Below are positions 1 through 6,723 of a stretch of 7,254 nucleotides of DNA, piece by piece; within the stretch, counting starts at the first letter, position 1, and the number at the start of each line of letters is the position of its first letter. The stretch covers positions 1 through 7,254 of the forward strand of contig JACMRS010000131.1 of assembly GCA_014376345.1 (NCBI GenBank). Reading direction: 5' to 3'. The notes below the pieces were generated by a model. The model did no database searches, had not been told where the DNA came from, and saw nothing but the letters and a program-made list of their open reading frames with translations. This DNA comes from Bacteroidia bacterium (GTDB lineage Bacteria > Bacteroidota > Bacteroidia > NS11-12g > UBA955). Both the position numbers and the translations under genes were made by a program.

Positions 1-449
1 AGTTTCATGGCAGGTTTTCCTTCTTCAAGTACCAAAAATGATTCGGTACTTTCAGATTTAACAATTCCTATTACATCTACTTCTTCTTCATCCAGATAAA
101 TGCCTTTAAAATGTGCAACATACAAAGCCCCTTCTTTATAACCAAGATTTTCAGAAAGTTCATAAAGTGCCCTGGCAATATTGATACTCGAAGGGAAAAA
201 CAGACCATTGCTGTCGAAAGTACTTTTTGCAGCAGCTTCAACAGGATTCACCGTTTCTTCTGACTTGATAAAACTGTAAAATTCGGGAGCTGCAAAATTT
301 CCCAGAAAAAATTTATGCAATAAGTCGTAAAGTCTGATATCGCTTGTATCAATAGGTGCACCCGAAAGCTGCAACTCATCTCCTATTGCTTTATTTCCGA
401 CAATATGAACAGTGACTGCCTGTAAGGAGGCATTGGAATAATCTACCAT
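1..449 (-). CDS. Nucleoid-associated protein, 37-kD/NdpA-like family (partial, C-terminus outside window)
   Basis: Reading leftward from the ATG at 449 gives 149 uninterrupted codons that run off the window edge. The protein starts MVDYSNASLQAVTVHIVGNK. Recognisable stretches are VHIVGNKAIGDEL (about residues 14-26), a middle part ending in SSINIARALYE, and GALYVAHFKGIYLDEEEVDVIG (about residues 106-127), where I name the ends only. The N-terminal half of the 37-kD nucleoid-associated family (PF04245, YejK/NdpA-like) as found in Bacteroidetes carries this pattern: an opening VHxVGNK, then a strand with an acidic turn before a (D/E)xIGIxKSE-like segment. Full members are about 340 residues, so slightly under half is visible. 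The family is reported to bind DNA and associate with the nucleoid; its precise role is poorly known. The gene is divergent from the FAD oxidoreductase, with a 70-bp gap. Its ATG lies only 7 nt past a TATTTTTGC -7 box, so the leader must be very short. The family call is by eye. Confidence 0.82.
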   Translation of the reverse strand, partial: MVDYSNASLQAVTVHIVGNKAIGDELQLSGAPIDTSDIRLYDLLHKFFLGNFAAPEFYSFIKSEETVNPVEAAAKSTFDSNGLFFPSSINIARALYELSENLGYKEGALYVAHFKGIYLDEEEVDVIGIVKSESTESFLVLEEGKPAMK

Positions 450-456
450 AATAGCG

Positions 457-464
457 CAAAAATA
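457..464 (-). promoter_or_regulatory. Candidate Bacteroidetes -7 box for the nucleoid-associated protein gene
   Basis: On the minus strand the sequence reads TATTTTTG followed by C, matching TAnnTTTG(Y). It ends 7 nt before the ATG at 449, so transcription would start at or almost at the start codon. No clear -33 TTTG is visible at the usual spacing. Confidence 0.5.
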
Positions 465-506
465 TAGAATTTATCTGCGGCATCATTATTTAAATGTAAG
501 GATCGT

Positions 507-514
507 TATTTTTG
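507..514 (+). promoter_or_regulatory. Candidate Bacteroidetes -7 box for the FAD oxidoreductase gene
   Basis: TATTTTTG followed by C matches TAnnTTTG(Y) and ends 5 nt before the ATG at 520. As for the divergent gene, the implied transcript is leaderless or nearly so. A convincing -33 TTTG is not seen. Confidence 0.5.
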
Positions 515-519
515 CAGCT

Positions 520-1668
520 ATGGGGACGCTTGTTTCAAATATTTCTTACTGGGAAAAAGCATCACTGCTTAATGGCTTCGACTTTATCATCGTCGGCAAC
601 GGACTGATTGGCAGCCAGATTGCAATTAAACTTAAAAAGAAATATTCTTTAAAAAAAATAGGATTACTCGACCGTAGTCCTTTTTCAGCAGGCGCCAGCA
701 CACGTAATGCAGGATTTGCCTGCTTCGGCAGCATAACCGAATTAATGTCTGATTGCAAGTACAGTTCAGAAAGCGATGTAAGTGAATTGGCAGAAAAAAG
801 ATTCAAAGGCATTAGCTTGTTAAGGTCAGAATTTGGAGATAAAAATATTGGCTATAAAGCAACCGGAGCATGGGAAATCTTTACTTCCCGCCAGGAAAAA
901 GATTATGAAAACGCTTTTGATAACATCCACTATTACAACAAACTTCTTGAAAATGTAACAGGCGAAAAAGAGACTTACCAGGCACATTCCACCTCACAAT
1001 TCGGATTTAATGATTCGGGAAATGGACTGTTAAATAAAGCTGAAGGACAACTCGATACCGGAATGCTCTATTCAACAATAGCAAAAACGGTTTCAGAACT
1101 GGGCATAATTCCATTATATGGATTAACAATTTCAAGCTATAAAGAAAACAATACAGGAGTTACAATTCAAACTTCCGAAGGCTATCAATTGCATTGTGAA
1201 AGACTGATTTTAGCGACAAATGCATTTACCAAAAATCTACTTCCTTCAGCTGATATTGTTCCGGCAAGAGGGCAGATTTTAATCACAAAGCCTTTTGAAA
1301 AAGTACCTTTTAAAGGAACTTTTCACAGCGAAAGCGGATATATTTATTTCAGGAATGTTGGCGACAGAATTCTGATTGGAGGCGGTCGCAATAATTTTAT
1401 CAAAAATGAAGAAACTCATTCAATTGAAAACAGTAAAGAAGTAACCGTTTTTCTTGAAAATTATCTGAGAGAATTTCTTCTACCCGGCATTCCCTTTAAA
1501 ATTGATATGCAATGGAGCGGTATTATGGCAATGGGAAAGCAGAACAAAATGCCAATGGTAGAAAATATTTCCGATAGGGTATTTGCATGTGTCAGAATGG
1601 GAGGTATGGGCGTTTCATTAGGACCGGTACTTGCAGTTGAAGTATGCAATTTAGTTTCAAATTCATAA
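520..1668 (+). CDS. FAD-dependent oxidoreductase, DAO (glycine/D-amino-acid oxidase-like) family
   Basis: A 382-residue cytoplasmic protein without a signal peptide. After about 20 leading residues (including SYWEK), a Rossmann dinucleotide-binding motif GNGLIG follows strand DFIIV (residues 21-31, G26/G28/G31). Strand 2 ends in LLD, with D51 as the likely ribose-binding acid. GASTRNAGFACFGS (58-71) is the conserved FAD-contact stretch of this DAO group. LATNAFT (231-237), the WSGIMAMG segment (332-339) and the C-terminal GMGVSLGP (363-369 area) complete the PF01266 layout. Family members oxidise amines or amino acids using FAD, but the substrate cannot be told from the sequence and no neighbour suggests a pathway. 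The ATG at 520 is the first in-frame start and keeps the SYWEK region usual in Bacteroidetes homologues. The gene converges on the YceI gene across a shared hairpin terminator. Family assignment is firm; the reaction is unknown. Confidence 0.9.
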   Translation: MGTLVSNISYWEKASLLNGFDFIIVGNGLIGSQIAIKLKKKYSLKKIGLLDRSPFSAGASTRNAGFACFGSITELMSDCKYSSESDVSELAEKRFKGISLLRSEFGDKNIGYKATGAWEIFTSRQEKDYENAFDNIHYYNKLLENVTGEKETYQAHSTSQFGFNDSGNGLLNKAEGQLDTGMLYSTIAKTVSELGIIPLYGLTISSYKENNTGVTIQTSEGYQLHCERLILATNAFTKNLLPSADIVPARGQILITKPFEKVPFKGTFHSESGYIYFRNVGDRILIGGGRNNFIKNEETHSIENSKEVTVFLENYLREFLLPGIPFKIDMQWSGIMAMGKQNKMPMVENISDRVFACVRMGGMGVSLGPVLAVEVCNLVSNS

Positions 1669-1703
1669 ATAAAACACCTTACAAGAAAAACCTTATAAAT
1701 GCA

Positions 1704-1730
1704 AAAGTCCCGACTATTCGCCGGGACTTT
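1704..1730. terminator. Bidirectional intrinsic-type terminator between convergent genes
   Basis: A perfect 9-bp inverted repeat, AAAGTCCCG (1704-1712) and CGGGACTTT (1722-1730), encloses a 9-nt loop. It lies 35 nt after the stop of the plus-strand oxidoreductase and 36 nt after the stop of the minus-strand YceI gene. The stem itself ends in AAA/TTT on both sides, and the minus-strand approach is very U-rich, but no long T run follows the stem directly. Serving both convergent genes is inferred from position. Confidence 0.75.
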
Positions 1731-1766
1731 CATTATTAAAAAATAAAAAAAAACTATAAAAAGATC

Positions 1767-2426
1767 TTATTTTCTTGCTTTAATATCAAAGCCAATTTTA
1801 ATTTCGTCTTTGATAAACTTGTCTTTCAATTTTGCTACCATTGCAGGTGAAGCAACTGTTTTACTATTATATTTGATATCCCACTGAAGTCTGTCAATTG
1901 TAACAGTACCTTTTGTTTCAAGATTATCACCTTCAGTCATAACTTTCGCCGGGAAAGAGATATTTTTAGTAATACCTTTAATGGTCAGATTACCGGAAAT
2001 CATATTGGTGTTGCCTGCAGTATCGTTAGTTAATGCACTTACATTAGTGATTTCAAATTTAGCTGTAGGCCATTTTTTTGTATTGAAGAAATCAGTATCA
2101 TTTAAATGTCTTATAAGTACTGCTTTGTTAGCAGTGTCTGTAATATCACTATTCTTAATTGAAGTAAGATCTATAACAAAACTTCCCGCAGAAATAACTC
2201 CCATTTTTGCGGTAAAAGTACCTTCCGTAATATTTACTGTACCGTTGTGGCTTCCACCTGTTTTATAACCTTCCCAGGTTACCATGCTGGCATTTTTATC
2301 GATATTAAATACTGTACCATTTGAATCAACAGCAACTGATTGCTGGTCTGTGGCTTCTGTTGCAGTAGGGTTGTTGCAAGATGCAAGGACAAGACCACCA
2401 ATTACCATTAGAATTATTTTTTTCAT
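1767..2426 (-). CDS. YceI-domain lipoprotein
   Basis: A 219-residue protein with a lipoprotein signal peptide. MKK is followed by a hydrophobic stretch and the lipobox LASC, giving lipid-modified Cys17. A short Thr/Ala/Gln-rich linker (about 18-36) leads into a YceI-like domain (PF04264) spanning about 38-217. Typical pieces are W51, GGSHNGTVNI (57-66), HLNDTDFF followed by WPTAKFEI (107-126), and GNLTIKGITKNISFPA (145-160). YceI domains form a lipocalin-like beta barrel that, in characterised members, binds polyisoprenoid lipids such as ubiquinone precursors; the ligand here is unknown. The residues after Cys17 (NNPTATEA) lack the clustered acidic residues of the Bacteroidetes surface-export signal, so a periplasm-facing anchor is more likely (inference). 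The gene has its own promoter candidate and ends at the shared terminator. Confidence 0.9.
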   Translation of the reverse strand: MKKIILMVIGGLVLASCNNPTATEATDQQSVAVDSNGTVFNIDKNASMVTWEGYKTGGSHNGTVNITEGTFTAKMGVISAGSFVIDLTSIKNSDITDTANKAVLIRHLNDTDFFNTKKWPTAKFEITNVSALTNDTAGNTNMISGNLTIKGITKNISFPAKVMTEGDNLETKGTVTIDRLQWDIKYNSKTVASPAMVAKLKDKFIKDEIKIGFDIKARK

Positions 2427-2460
2427 GTTTTTTATTTGTATTTTTATTTAAAATTGAGTG

Positions 2461-2468
2461 CAAATTTA
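2461..2468 (-). promoter_or_regulatory. Candidate -7 box of the YceI lipoprotein gene
   Basis: The minus strand reads TAAATTTG followed by C, an exact TAnnTTTG(Y) match, 34 nt upstream of the ATG at 2426. The predicted leader is roughly 25-30 nt, A/U-rich and without a Shine-Dalgarno site, as is common in Bacteroidetes. Confidence 0.55.
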
Positions 2469-2478
2469 AGTAAATTAA

Positions 2479-2490
2479 ATGTTATAACAT
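2479..2490. promoter_or_regulatory. 12-bp perfect palindrome in the YceI promoter region (possible operator)
   Basis: ATGTTATAACAT is its own reverse complement. It starts 10 bp upstream of the YceI -7 box, so it spans about where the -33 element should lie. No TTTG is visible there. A dimeric regulator site is plausible, but the surrounding DNA is so A/T-rich that chance cannot be excluded. Confidence 0.3.
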
Positions 2491-2535
2491 ATAAATAATT
2501 TTTATACATTATAATAAAATTCAATAAACTTAAAT

Positions 2536-4182
2536 TTAAGACATAAACCTGTTGCCTACCCAGACAAAACGTTTGGTAATAAACTCAGGACTGGTAAAGC
2601 TTGCATTGCCGGCAGGATTTCCTCCGGTAACATGGAAATCAGAAAAAGCAGCATGTTGATTTACAAAAGCAGCACCGGTAAAATTAAAAGAAACCGGTGT
2701 AAACGTATTATTCATAGTTTCTTCAATAAAATTTGCGCGAGCCTCATGAATGCAGTATGCAAGGCAAGTAATAGCACCATGTTCTGCTGCAGAATTTGCA
2801 GTAAGCTCCAGACTTTCTTCAAAAGATTTTGTTTTAACAACAAAAACAATTGGTCCAAAATATTCATTCATAAATACAGCCTCAGACTCAGAATAAGTTG
2901 TCAGAACTGCTGGAGATAATGTTCTTGCATTTTCAAATTCAGGGTTTGCGATTGCTATTGAATCAAGAATTAAAGTAGCACCATTCATTTTAGCATTTTT
3001 CACACGCTTTATAGTTTCCTCATTTTGAATGGCACCAAGCGTTCCTGGTCCTGATTTAGGATGCAGCGCAAGATTCTTAACCGCAGTAGCAAATATTTCA
3101 ACAAACTCATCGAAGCTTACAATACCGCTTGGCGTTTCAATACCAGTTTCAGCAATATAAATATTTTGCGGAGCAGTACACATCTGACCAGAATAAAGAC
3201 TTACTGAAAAAGCAAGATTTTGAGCTACAGCATTGATATCATTAGCAGAATCAAGAATAACTGAATTGATTCCCGATTTTTCTGTAAAGCATGTTTTATT
3301 TAAAGATTCAATGTAATTTCCGAAAGGAGAATTGCCCGTATAATCAATTAGTTTAACATTTTTATTCTCAGCCAGTACTTTAGTAACGGGTGAATCCATA
3401 GTATCTGCAGCAAGCTGAACCGTAAACGGATCAATACCGTTTTCAATAAATATCCTCTGAATTTCAGAAATATAAATAGCAATTGGAAGTACCGCTTTAG
3501 GATGTGGCTTTACTATTACAGGATTTCCGGTAATCAAACTTGCATAAAGTCCCGGAACAGTATTCCAAGTTGGGAAAGTAGAGCAACCTATAACAAGACT
3601 AATACCTTTAGGAATAGCCTTAAAATTCTTTTTCAAAACCAGATCAAATTTGCCCATAGATTTGGTCCATTCAACTTCCGAACTAAATCGTGTCAACTCC
3701 TCGTAACCCATTGAAATTACTTCAAGCGCCCTGTCATTTGCATGTGGCCCCGAAGCCTGAAAAGACATCATAAAAGACTGACCTGTGGTATGCATGGTAG
3801 CGTAAGCTATTTCGAAAAATTTCTCTTTTAATGCATCAAGTGTTTTAATAAGTACATCAGCACGTGCAGCAACAGACATTTCAGACCAGGAAATTTTAGC
3901 ACTTTTCGCCCTTGATATTAAAGTCGGAACATCATAAATTGGATAATTTACACCAATGCCAGTTTGAAGATAAGGCGAAACTTCTGCACCATACATTGAA
4001 ATATGATCTGTGAAATTATTTGGATTATAATCTGTATTCAGCAAAGCCTGAAAAGCAGCAAGCCCTTTCTCCATGCCATCTTCCGGGTAGGCTTTAGGTG
4101 ATTCAGGATACTGCGAGAAAAAATTCCTTGATTTGTGAGCCGCCATTGCAGCCTCTAATATAGTTTGTGAATTGGTTGACAT
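2536..4182 (-). CDS. paaN: Phenylacetate degradation protein PaaN, aldehyde dehydrogenase superfamily
   Basis: A 548-residue NAD(P)-dependent aldehyde dehydrogenase resembling the roughly 550-residue PaaN_2 type (TIGR02288). ALDH signatures appear in order: FPTWN with N207, VIVKPHP with K225 for cofactor binding, YTGNSPFG (281-288), general base E301 in FTEKSG, the catalytic Cys335 in SGQMCTAPQN, and NEYFGPIVF (439-447). All catalytic residues are therefore present. In the phenylacetyl-CoA pathway such enzymes oxidise the ring-cleaved semialdehyde. The fused MaoC-like hydratase of E. coli PaaZ is absent, so a separate hydratase would be needed (inference). No other paa gene is visible here, so pathway membership rests on family resemblance, and another aldehyde substrate is possible. 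A candidate -7 box lies 18 nt before the ATG. The downstream YceI gene begins 109 bp away with its own promoter, so co-transcription is not required. Confidence 0.88.
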   Translation of the reverse strand: MSTNSQTILEAAMAAHKSRNFFSQYPESPKAYPEDGMEKGLAAFQALLNTDYNPNNFTDHISMYGAEVSPYLQTGIGVNYPIYDVPTLISRAKSAKISWSEMSVAARADVLIKTLDALKEKFFEIAYATMHTTGQSFMMSFQASGPHANDRALEVISMGYEELTRFSSEVEWTKSMGKFDLVLKKNFKAIPKGISLVIGCSTFPTWNTVPGLYASLITGNPVIVKPHPKAVLPIAIYISEIQRIFIENGIDPFTVQLAADTMDSPVTKVLAENKNVKLIDYTGNSPFGNYIESLNKTCFTEKSGINSVILDSANDINAVAQNLAFSVSLYSGQMCTAPQNIYIAETGIETPSGIVSFDEFVEIFATAVKNLALHPKSGPGTLGAIQNEETIKRVKNAKMNGATLILDSIAIANPEFENARTLSPAVLTTYSESEAVFMNEYFGPIVFVVKTKSFEESLELTANSAAEHGAITCLAYCIHEARANFIEETMNNTFTPVSFNFTGAAFVNQHAAFSDFHVTGGNPAGNASFTSPEFITKRFVWVGNRFMS

Positions 4183-4199
4183 CGTTTTAAAAATGACTT

Positions 4200-4207
4200 C
4201 AAATTTA
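4200..4207 (-). promoter_or_regulatory. Candidate -7 box of paaN
   Basis: The minus strand reads TAAATTTG, matching TAnnTTTG, 17 nt before the paaN ATG at 4182. The following base is A rather than the preferred pyrimidine. A TTG occurs upstream but is spaced too closely (14 nt), so the -33 element is uncertain. Confidence 0.4.
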
Positions 4208-4273
4208 ACCCTTTAAGATCACAAAAAAAAGCAGGATAAACAATGAAAGTGCATTGTGTGGAAAGAAATAATG
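4208..4273. other. Upstream flank of paaN, no gene seen
   Basis: This short stretch separates the paaN promoter candidate from the GC-rich element. It holds a run of eight A residues and no convincing coding signal. It probably carries the far upstream promoter DNA of paaN. Confidence 0.4.
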
Positions 4274-4427
4274 CGGGCGTTTCCCCGGCGGCAAATTGGT
4301 ATTTTTAAAGTTTACATTTAACCTGGCCGCCGGGGCCGGGCACTCCCCTGCAACTCCTCGCCCCCACACACCAGCCCACCCGAGCTGTGGGGTTTCCGGT
4401 ACGTTCCCTAACGCAGGTACGTAAATT
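4274..4427 (+). repeat. GC-rich two-hairpin intergenic element
   Basis: A sharp GC-rich island in AT-rich surroundings. After GCGGGCGT comes hairpin A, CCCCGGCGGC (4283-4292) pairing perfectly with GCCGCCGGGG (4326-4335) around a 33-nt AT-rich loop. Then comes GGCCGGGC, followed by hairpin B, CCCCACA (4362-4368) pairing with TGTGGGG (4386-4392). The tail reads GGTTTCCGG, a spacer and CTAACGCAGG, and contains GGTACGT twice (4398-4404 and 4416-4422). From memory, this order (GCGGGCGT, hairpin, GGCCGGGC, hairpin, TTTCCG, TAACGC) resembles GC-rich intergenic repeats common in Flavobacterium-like genomes; I cannot verify this here. It lies just past the 3' end of rloB and could also end that transcript, since the hairpins form on either strand. 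Strand and exact left border are arbitrary. Confidence 0.65.
4408..4427 (+). repeat. 20-bp direct repeat, left copy (possible attachment or duplication site)
   Basis: CTAACGCAGGTACGTAAATT occurs here and again, without mismatch and in the same orientation, at 6724-6743. This copy is the tail of the GC-rich element and stops 10 bp before the rloB stop codon. The interval between copies is 2,296 bp and holds only the rloA-rloB operon and its upstream DNA. Confidence 0.8.
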
Positions 4428-4437
4428 CTGTAGAGTA

Positions 4438-5157
4438 TTACACATATTTAAGTAATTCTTCAACAAGTCTAAATACCGTAGTTGAAGACTCTTCTTTTGC
4501 TAGATTAGTATGATCTAAAAGATCATAATTCCTTTTTGCTCTTGAAATTGCTAATCGCTTCCTCTCCTTATTTGTTTTTTCATCTATTCCATCAAGCACT
4601 TCAAAAATTTCTGCGGTTATGATTTTATTGCCTTCTGCATCGTATGTTAGTCCAAAAGGTTTTAAAAGCTGATTGATTTTAAAACTGTAATCATTTCTAT
4701 TCATTCCGCCACCTTGATGATCGTCAAAATGAATAATAAACCAATATTCAAAAGCCTGATTTGAATATGCAACACCAAAACCTTTGCTTTCAGCAAGTGC
4801 TACAGCATCATTGAAGTTTTTTGCTTGTTTAGCATTATCTGGTTTAGGGTCTGCATCAAAAACACACCAAACTTCGTCGTATGATTTTTCCTTTGATAAT
4901 TGAATGGCTCTTTTTACCAAAGAAATTGTATTATATCCTTCTCCTACTGGTTTAATTGTCGCAGAGGACAACTTAAATTGTCTAAAATAAGATGGTTCTG
5001 TATTTTCTCCTTCGCAAACAATTAAAATTGTAGGTTTTACAAGTTTTTTTGCTTCAGCTCTTTCCAAAAGTGGCTCCGCTCTTCTTTTTGTTTTTAAAGT
5101 TTCTTTGTGAGCTAACTTTGAAGTTATTTGGTCGGCTTTTTTATTTTTCATTTTCAT
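4438..5157 (-). CDS. rloB: RloB/AbiLii-like protein, probable TOPRIM-type effector of a defence pair
   Basis: A 239-residue protein. A basic Lys/Arg-rich N-terminus (about 1-41) precedes the core. ILIVCEGENTEP (44-55) supplies a conserved Glu49 after a beta strand, and EVWCVFDADPKP (95-106) supplies the D101-x-D103 pair. The sequence SNQAFEYWFIIHF (132-144) is a hallmark of the RloB family (PF13707). The E plus DxD arrangement is that of a TOPRIM-like metal site, suggesting a nuclease (inference from motif). RloB partners the AAA ATPase RloA in restriction-linked loci and corresponds to AbiLii of lactococcal AbiL. It lies 16 bp after the ATPase stop and is surely co-transcribed. The ATG at 5157 was chosen as the first start; Met3 is an alternative. 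The stop lies 10 bp from the direct repeat, so no terminator of its own fits inside the cassette. Confidence 0.87.
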   Translation of the reverse strand: MKMKNKKADQITSKLAHKETLKTKRRAEPLLERAEAKKLVKPTILIVCEGENTEPSYFRQFKLSSATIKPVGEGYNTISLVKRAIQLSKEKSYDEVWCVFDADPKPDNAKQAKNFNDAVALAESKGFGVAYSNQAFEYWFIIHFDDHQGGGMNRNDYSFKINQLLKPFGLTYDAEGNKIITAEIFEVLDGIDEKTNKERKRLAISRAKRNYDLLDHTNLAKEESSTTVFRLVEELLKYV

Positions 5158-5173
5158 CTTTTGGTAATAGATT

Positions 5174-6472
5174 TTAATGAATTAAATTGTCAAAGAATCC
5201 AAGAAATGGAACAGCTCCATATTTACCTCTAATATAATTATCCTCAAAAGCTTCATTTTTTCTAACCTTGTCAGATTTAAAATCAGCTAAAGAATAAAGT
5301 TTAGCTTCACCATATTTATCCTTTTCTGTAAACCAAACTTGGTCTTTTCTGAATAAACCCGAACTTAATAAATTGGTGTCGTGAGTATTAAAAATAAGTT
5401 GAGCATTTTTGGGGTTAAGTTTTTGGGAATTAAATAGGGAAACAATTTTGCAAACCAGGTTTGGGTGAAGTTTTGAATCTAATTCATCAACAACAAGTGT
5501 ATAACCATTTTCAATTGCATCTAAAACGGGACCAGTAAGTGCAAAAAACTTTCTTGTTCCGAATGATTCATCATCATCAAGAGAAAAGCTTATATTTCCA
5601 ATATGTTTTTTTGAATTGTCAAATTTTTTATGAGTAGTCAAAATATCAGAAAAGAATTCCATTTTGTCTTCTTTTGATTGTTTCAAAATCATTTCTCTTA
5701 TATCTTTTGGCATCTCATTTGGAAGTTCTGTAACATCCAACATTTCAATTTTGATATCTTGAATTCCTAAATCTGCCGCTTTAAGTAAATTAAGAATTCT
5801 ATCTTTATGTTTAGGGTCTTTTAGTTTATCCATTGTGTAACCCTGATAACCCTCCTCTTTAAGCCCTGAGATAGTTTTTAGATTCTTGAACCATTCTATA
5901 ATATTTTCGCAGGTTGCGTCATTAAATTGTGCGGCAACTGAAAGTAGTAATGCGTTATTTCTGATTAAATCTTCACGAACTAAAGTTGTTCCTTTAGGAA
6001 AATTTCTTTTATGTGTGTCGAATTTCTGAAAGTCACGGTAGAATAGTTCTACTTCTTTTGTTTTTGGCTTGTGATACAACCACTCAGAAACAATTTTGTC
6101 TTTGTCAACTTCAAAGCCATAACGAAACATTCCTTTCTTATACAAAAAAATTACTTCAAATTCACTAGGCTGATTCTCACTTTCATTATTTAATTTGAAC
6201 GGTTCGACATCAATTTCTTCTCCTTTTTGACTTTCTTTTGAAGATTTAATAGCAAAACTTTTCATAAACATTAATGCCTCAATAAATTTACTCTTACCAC
6301 TAGCATTAGCACCGTAAATAACAGCACTCTTAAGTATTCTAAGATTGAAAATATTGCTTTCGGAAATGTTTTCTGATTCTCGTGTTTCTTTGTCGTAATT
6401 AGATGCGATCAGGCTTAATGTTGCCTTTTCTTTAAATGTTCTAAAATTTCGAACTGAAAATTGAATTAACAT
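5174..6472 (-). CDS. rloA: AAA_15/ABC-type ATPase, RloA/AbiLi-like, defence pair sensor
   Basis: A 432-residue ATP-binding protein of the COG1106/AAA_15 group. It opens with MLIQFSVRNFRTFKE, the usual first strand of this family, followed by Walker A GANASGKS (54-61). The middle (about 80-290) is a helical insert with several charged stretches. DESFGTRKFF (301-310) stands where the ABC-like signature should be. Walker B plus catalytic Glu is LVVDELDSKLHP (326-337, E330), and FNTHDTNLL (361-369) carries the switch His364. All ATPase motifs are intact. Such proteins dimerise through ATP and, in AbiL, PARIS and OLD-like systems, control a TOPRIM-type effector; RloB directly downstream fits that role. 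The ATG at 6472 gives the canonical N-terminus. No membrane segments are seen. The trigger that activates this version cannot be read from the sequence. Confidence 0.9.
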   Translation of the reverse strand: MLIQFSVRNFRTFKEKATLSLIASNYDKETRESENISESNIFNLRILKSAVIYGANASGKSKFIEALMFMKSFAIKSSKESQKGEEIDVEPFKLNNESENQPSEFEVIFLYKKGMFRYGFEVDKDKIVSEWLYHKPKTKEVELFYRDFQKFDTHKRNFPKGTTLVREDLIRNNALLLSVAAQFNDATCENIIEWFKNLKTISGLKEEGYQGYTMDKLKDPKHKDRILNLLKAADLGIQDIKIEMLDVTELPNEMPKDIREMILKQSKEDKMEFFSDILTTHKKFDNSKKHIGNISFSLDDDESFGTRKFFALTGPVLDAIENGYTLVVDELDSKLHPNLVCKIVSLFNSQKLNPKNAQLIFNTHDTNLLSSGLFRKDQVWFTEKDKYGEAKLYSLADFKSDKVRKNEAFEDNYIRGKYGAVPFLGFFDNLIH

Positions 6473-6494
6473 AATAAGTTGTTTTATTGCGAAT

Positions 6495-6506
6495 TATTTG
6501 CAAATA
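6495..6506. promoter_or_regulatory. 12-bp palindrome over the rloA transcription start (possible operator)
   Basis: TATTTGCAAATA is perfectly palindromic and overlaps the downstream part of the rloA -7 box and the predicted start site. A repressor bound here would block initiation. Because the -7 box itself contributes TATTTG, part of the symmetry is expected without any regulator. Confidence 0.3.
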
Positions 6507-6508
6507 TA
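6501..6508 (-). promoter_or_regulatory. Candidate -7 box of the rloA-rloB operon
   Basis: The minus strand reads TATATTTG followed by C, an exact TAnnTTTG(Y) match, 28 nt upstream of the rloA ATG at 6472. The leader would be about 20-25 nt. A TTG lies upstream at only 12-nt spacing, so the -33 element is weak. No promoter box was seen in the 16-bp gap before rloB, consistent with a single operon transcript. Confidence 0.55.
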
Positions 6509-6723
6509 GTCGCTATTTTACAAGTTTTGTTATTTTAATGCCTTTTTAGATATTTTTTTCGATATTCCAACTTCAAATGCCGTTTTTAAGACAATTGATA
6601 GCCCATTATATCAGAAAATAAGGTTTGACTTCATGTGGGTCTTTAACAGAAATTAAAAAATCAGAAATCAAAAATTTATCAATCCAATCTGAATCTGTAA
6701 GGTCGTTCTTCCACACATTGATA
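6509..6723. other. AT-rich upstream region of the defence operon, no intact gene
   Basis: About 215 bp without a credible complete gene. It contains AAAAAATCAGAAATCA (6655-6670), which recurs at 6925-6940 in the right-hand repeat region. On the minus strand a frame without a start runs from near 6755 to a stop near 6618 and reads, in part, NVWKNDLTDSDWIDKF. This could be a decayed gene end, but it is too short and repeat-mixed to call. The promoter-distal part may carry regulatory DNA of rloA. Confidence 0.4.

Noticed and set aside
546..812. Open frame antisense to the FAD oxidoreductase
   Set aside because: It lies wholly inside a clear gene on the other strand and shows no family motif. 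The same holds for the open frames at 1461-1733, 1981-2268, 2632-2919 and 3502-3714.
2529..2540. 12-bp palindrome CTTAAATTTAAG over the paaN stop codon
   Set aside because: It consists mostly of A/T in very A/T-rich DNA, has too weak a stem for a terminator, and sits too far from the next start to be a persuasive operator.
4243..4308. 21-codon plus-strand frame (MKVHCVERNNAGVSPAANWYF) before and across hairpin A
   Set aside because: It is short, has no promoter or family, and runs through one arm of the inverted repeat, so its codons are explained by the structured element.
4438..6472. PARIS (AriA/AriB) or Gabija as the specific system
   Set aside because: The effector carries RloB hallmarks rather than those of the DUF4435 AriB, and the ATPase and TOPRIM-like parts are separate proteins without a UvrD-like helicase, so AbiL/RloAB fits better.
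4428..6723. Transposon or integrative element with its own recombinase
   Set aside because: The interval encodes only the ATPase and RloB. No transposase, integrase, terminal inverted repeats or tRNA target is seen, so only a passive cassette can be proposed.
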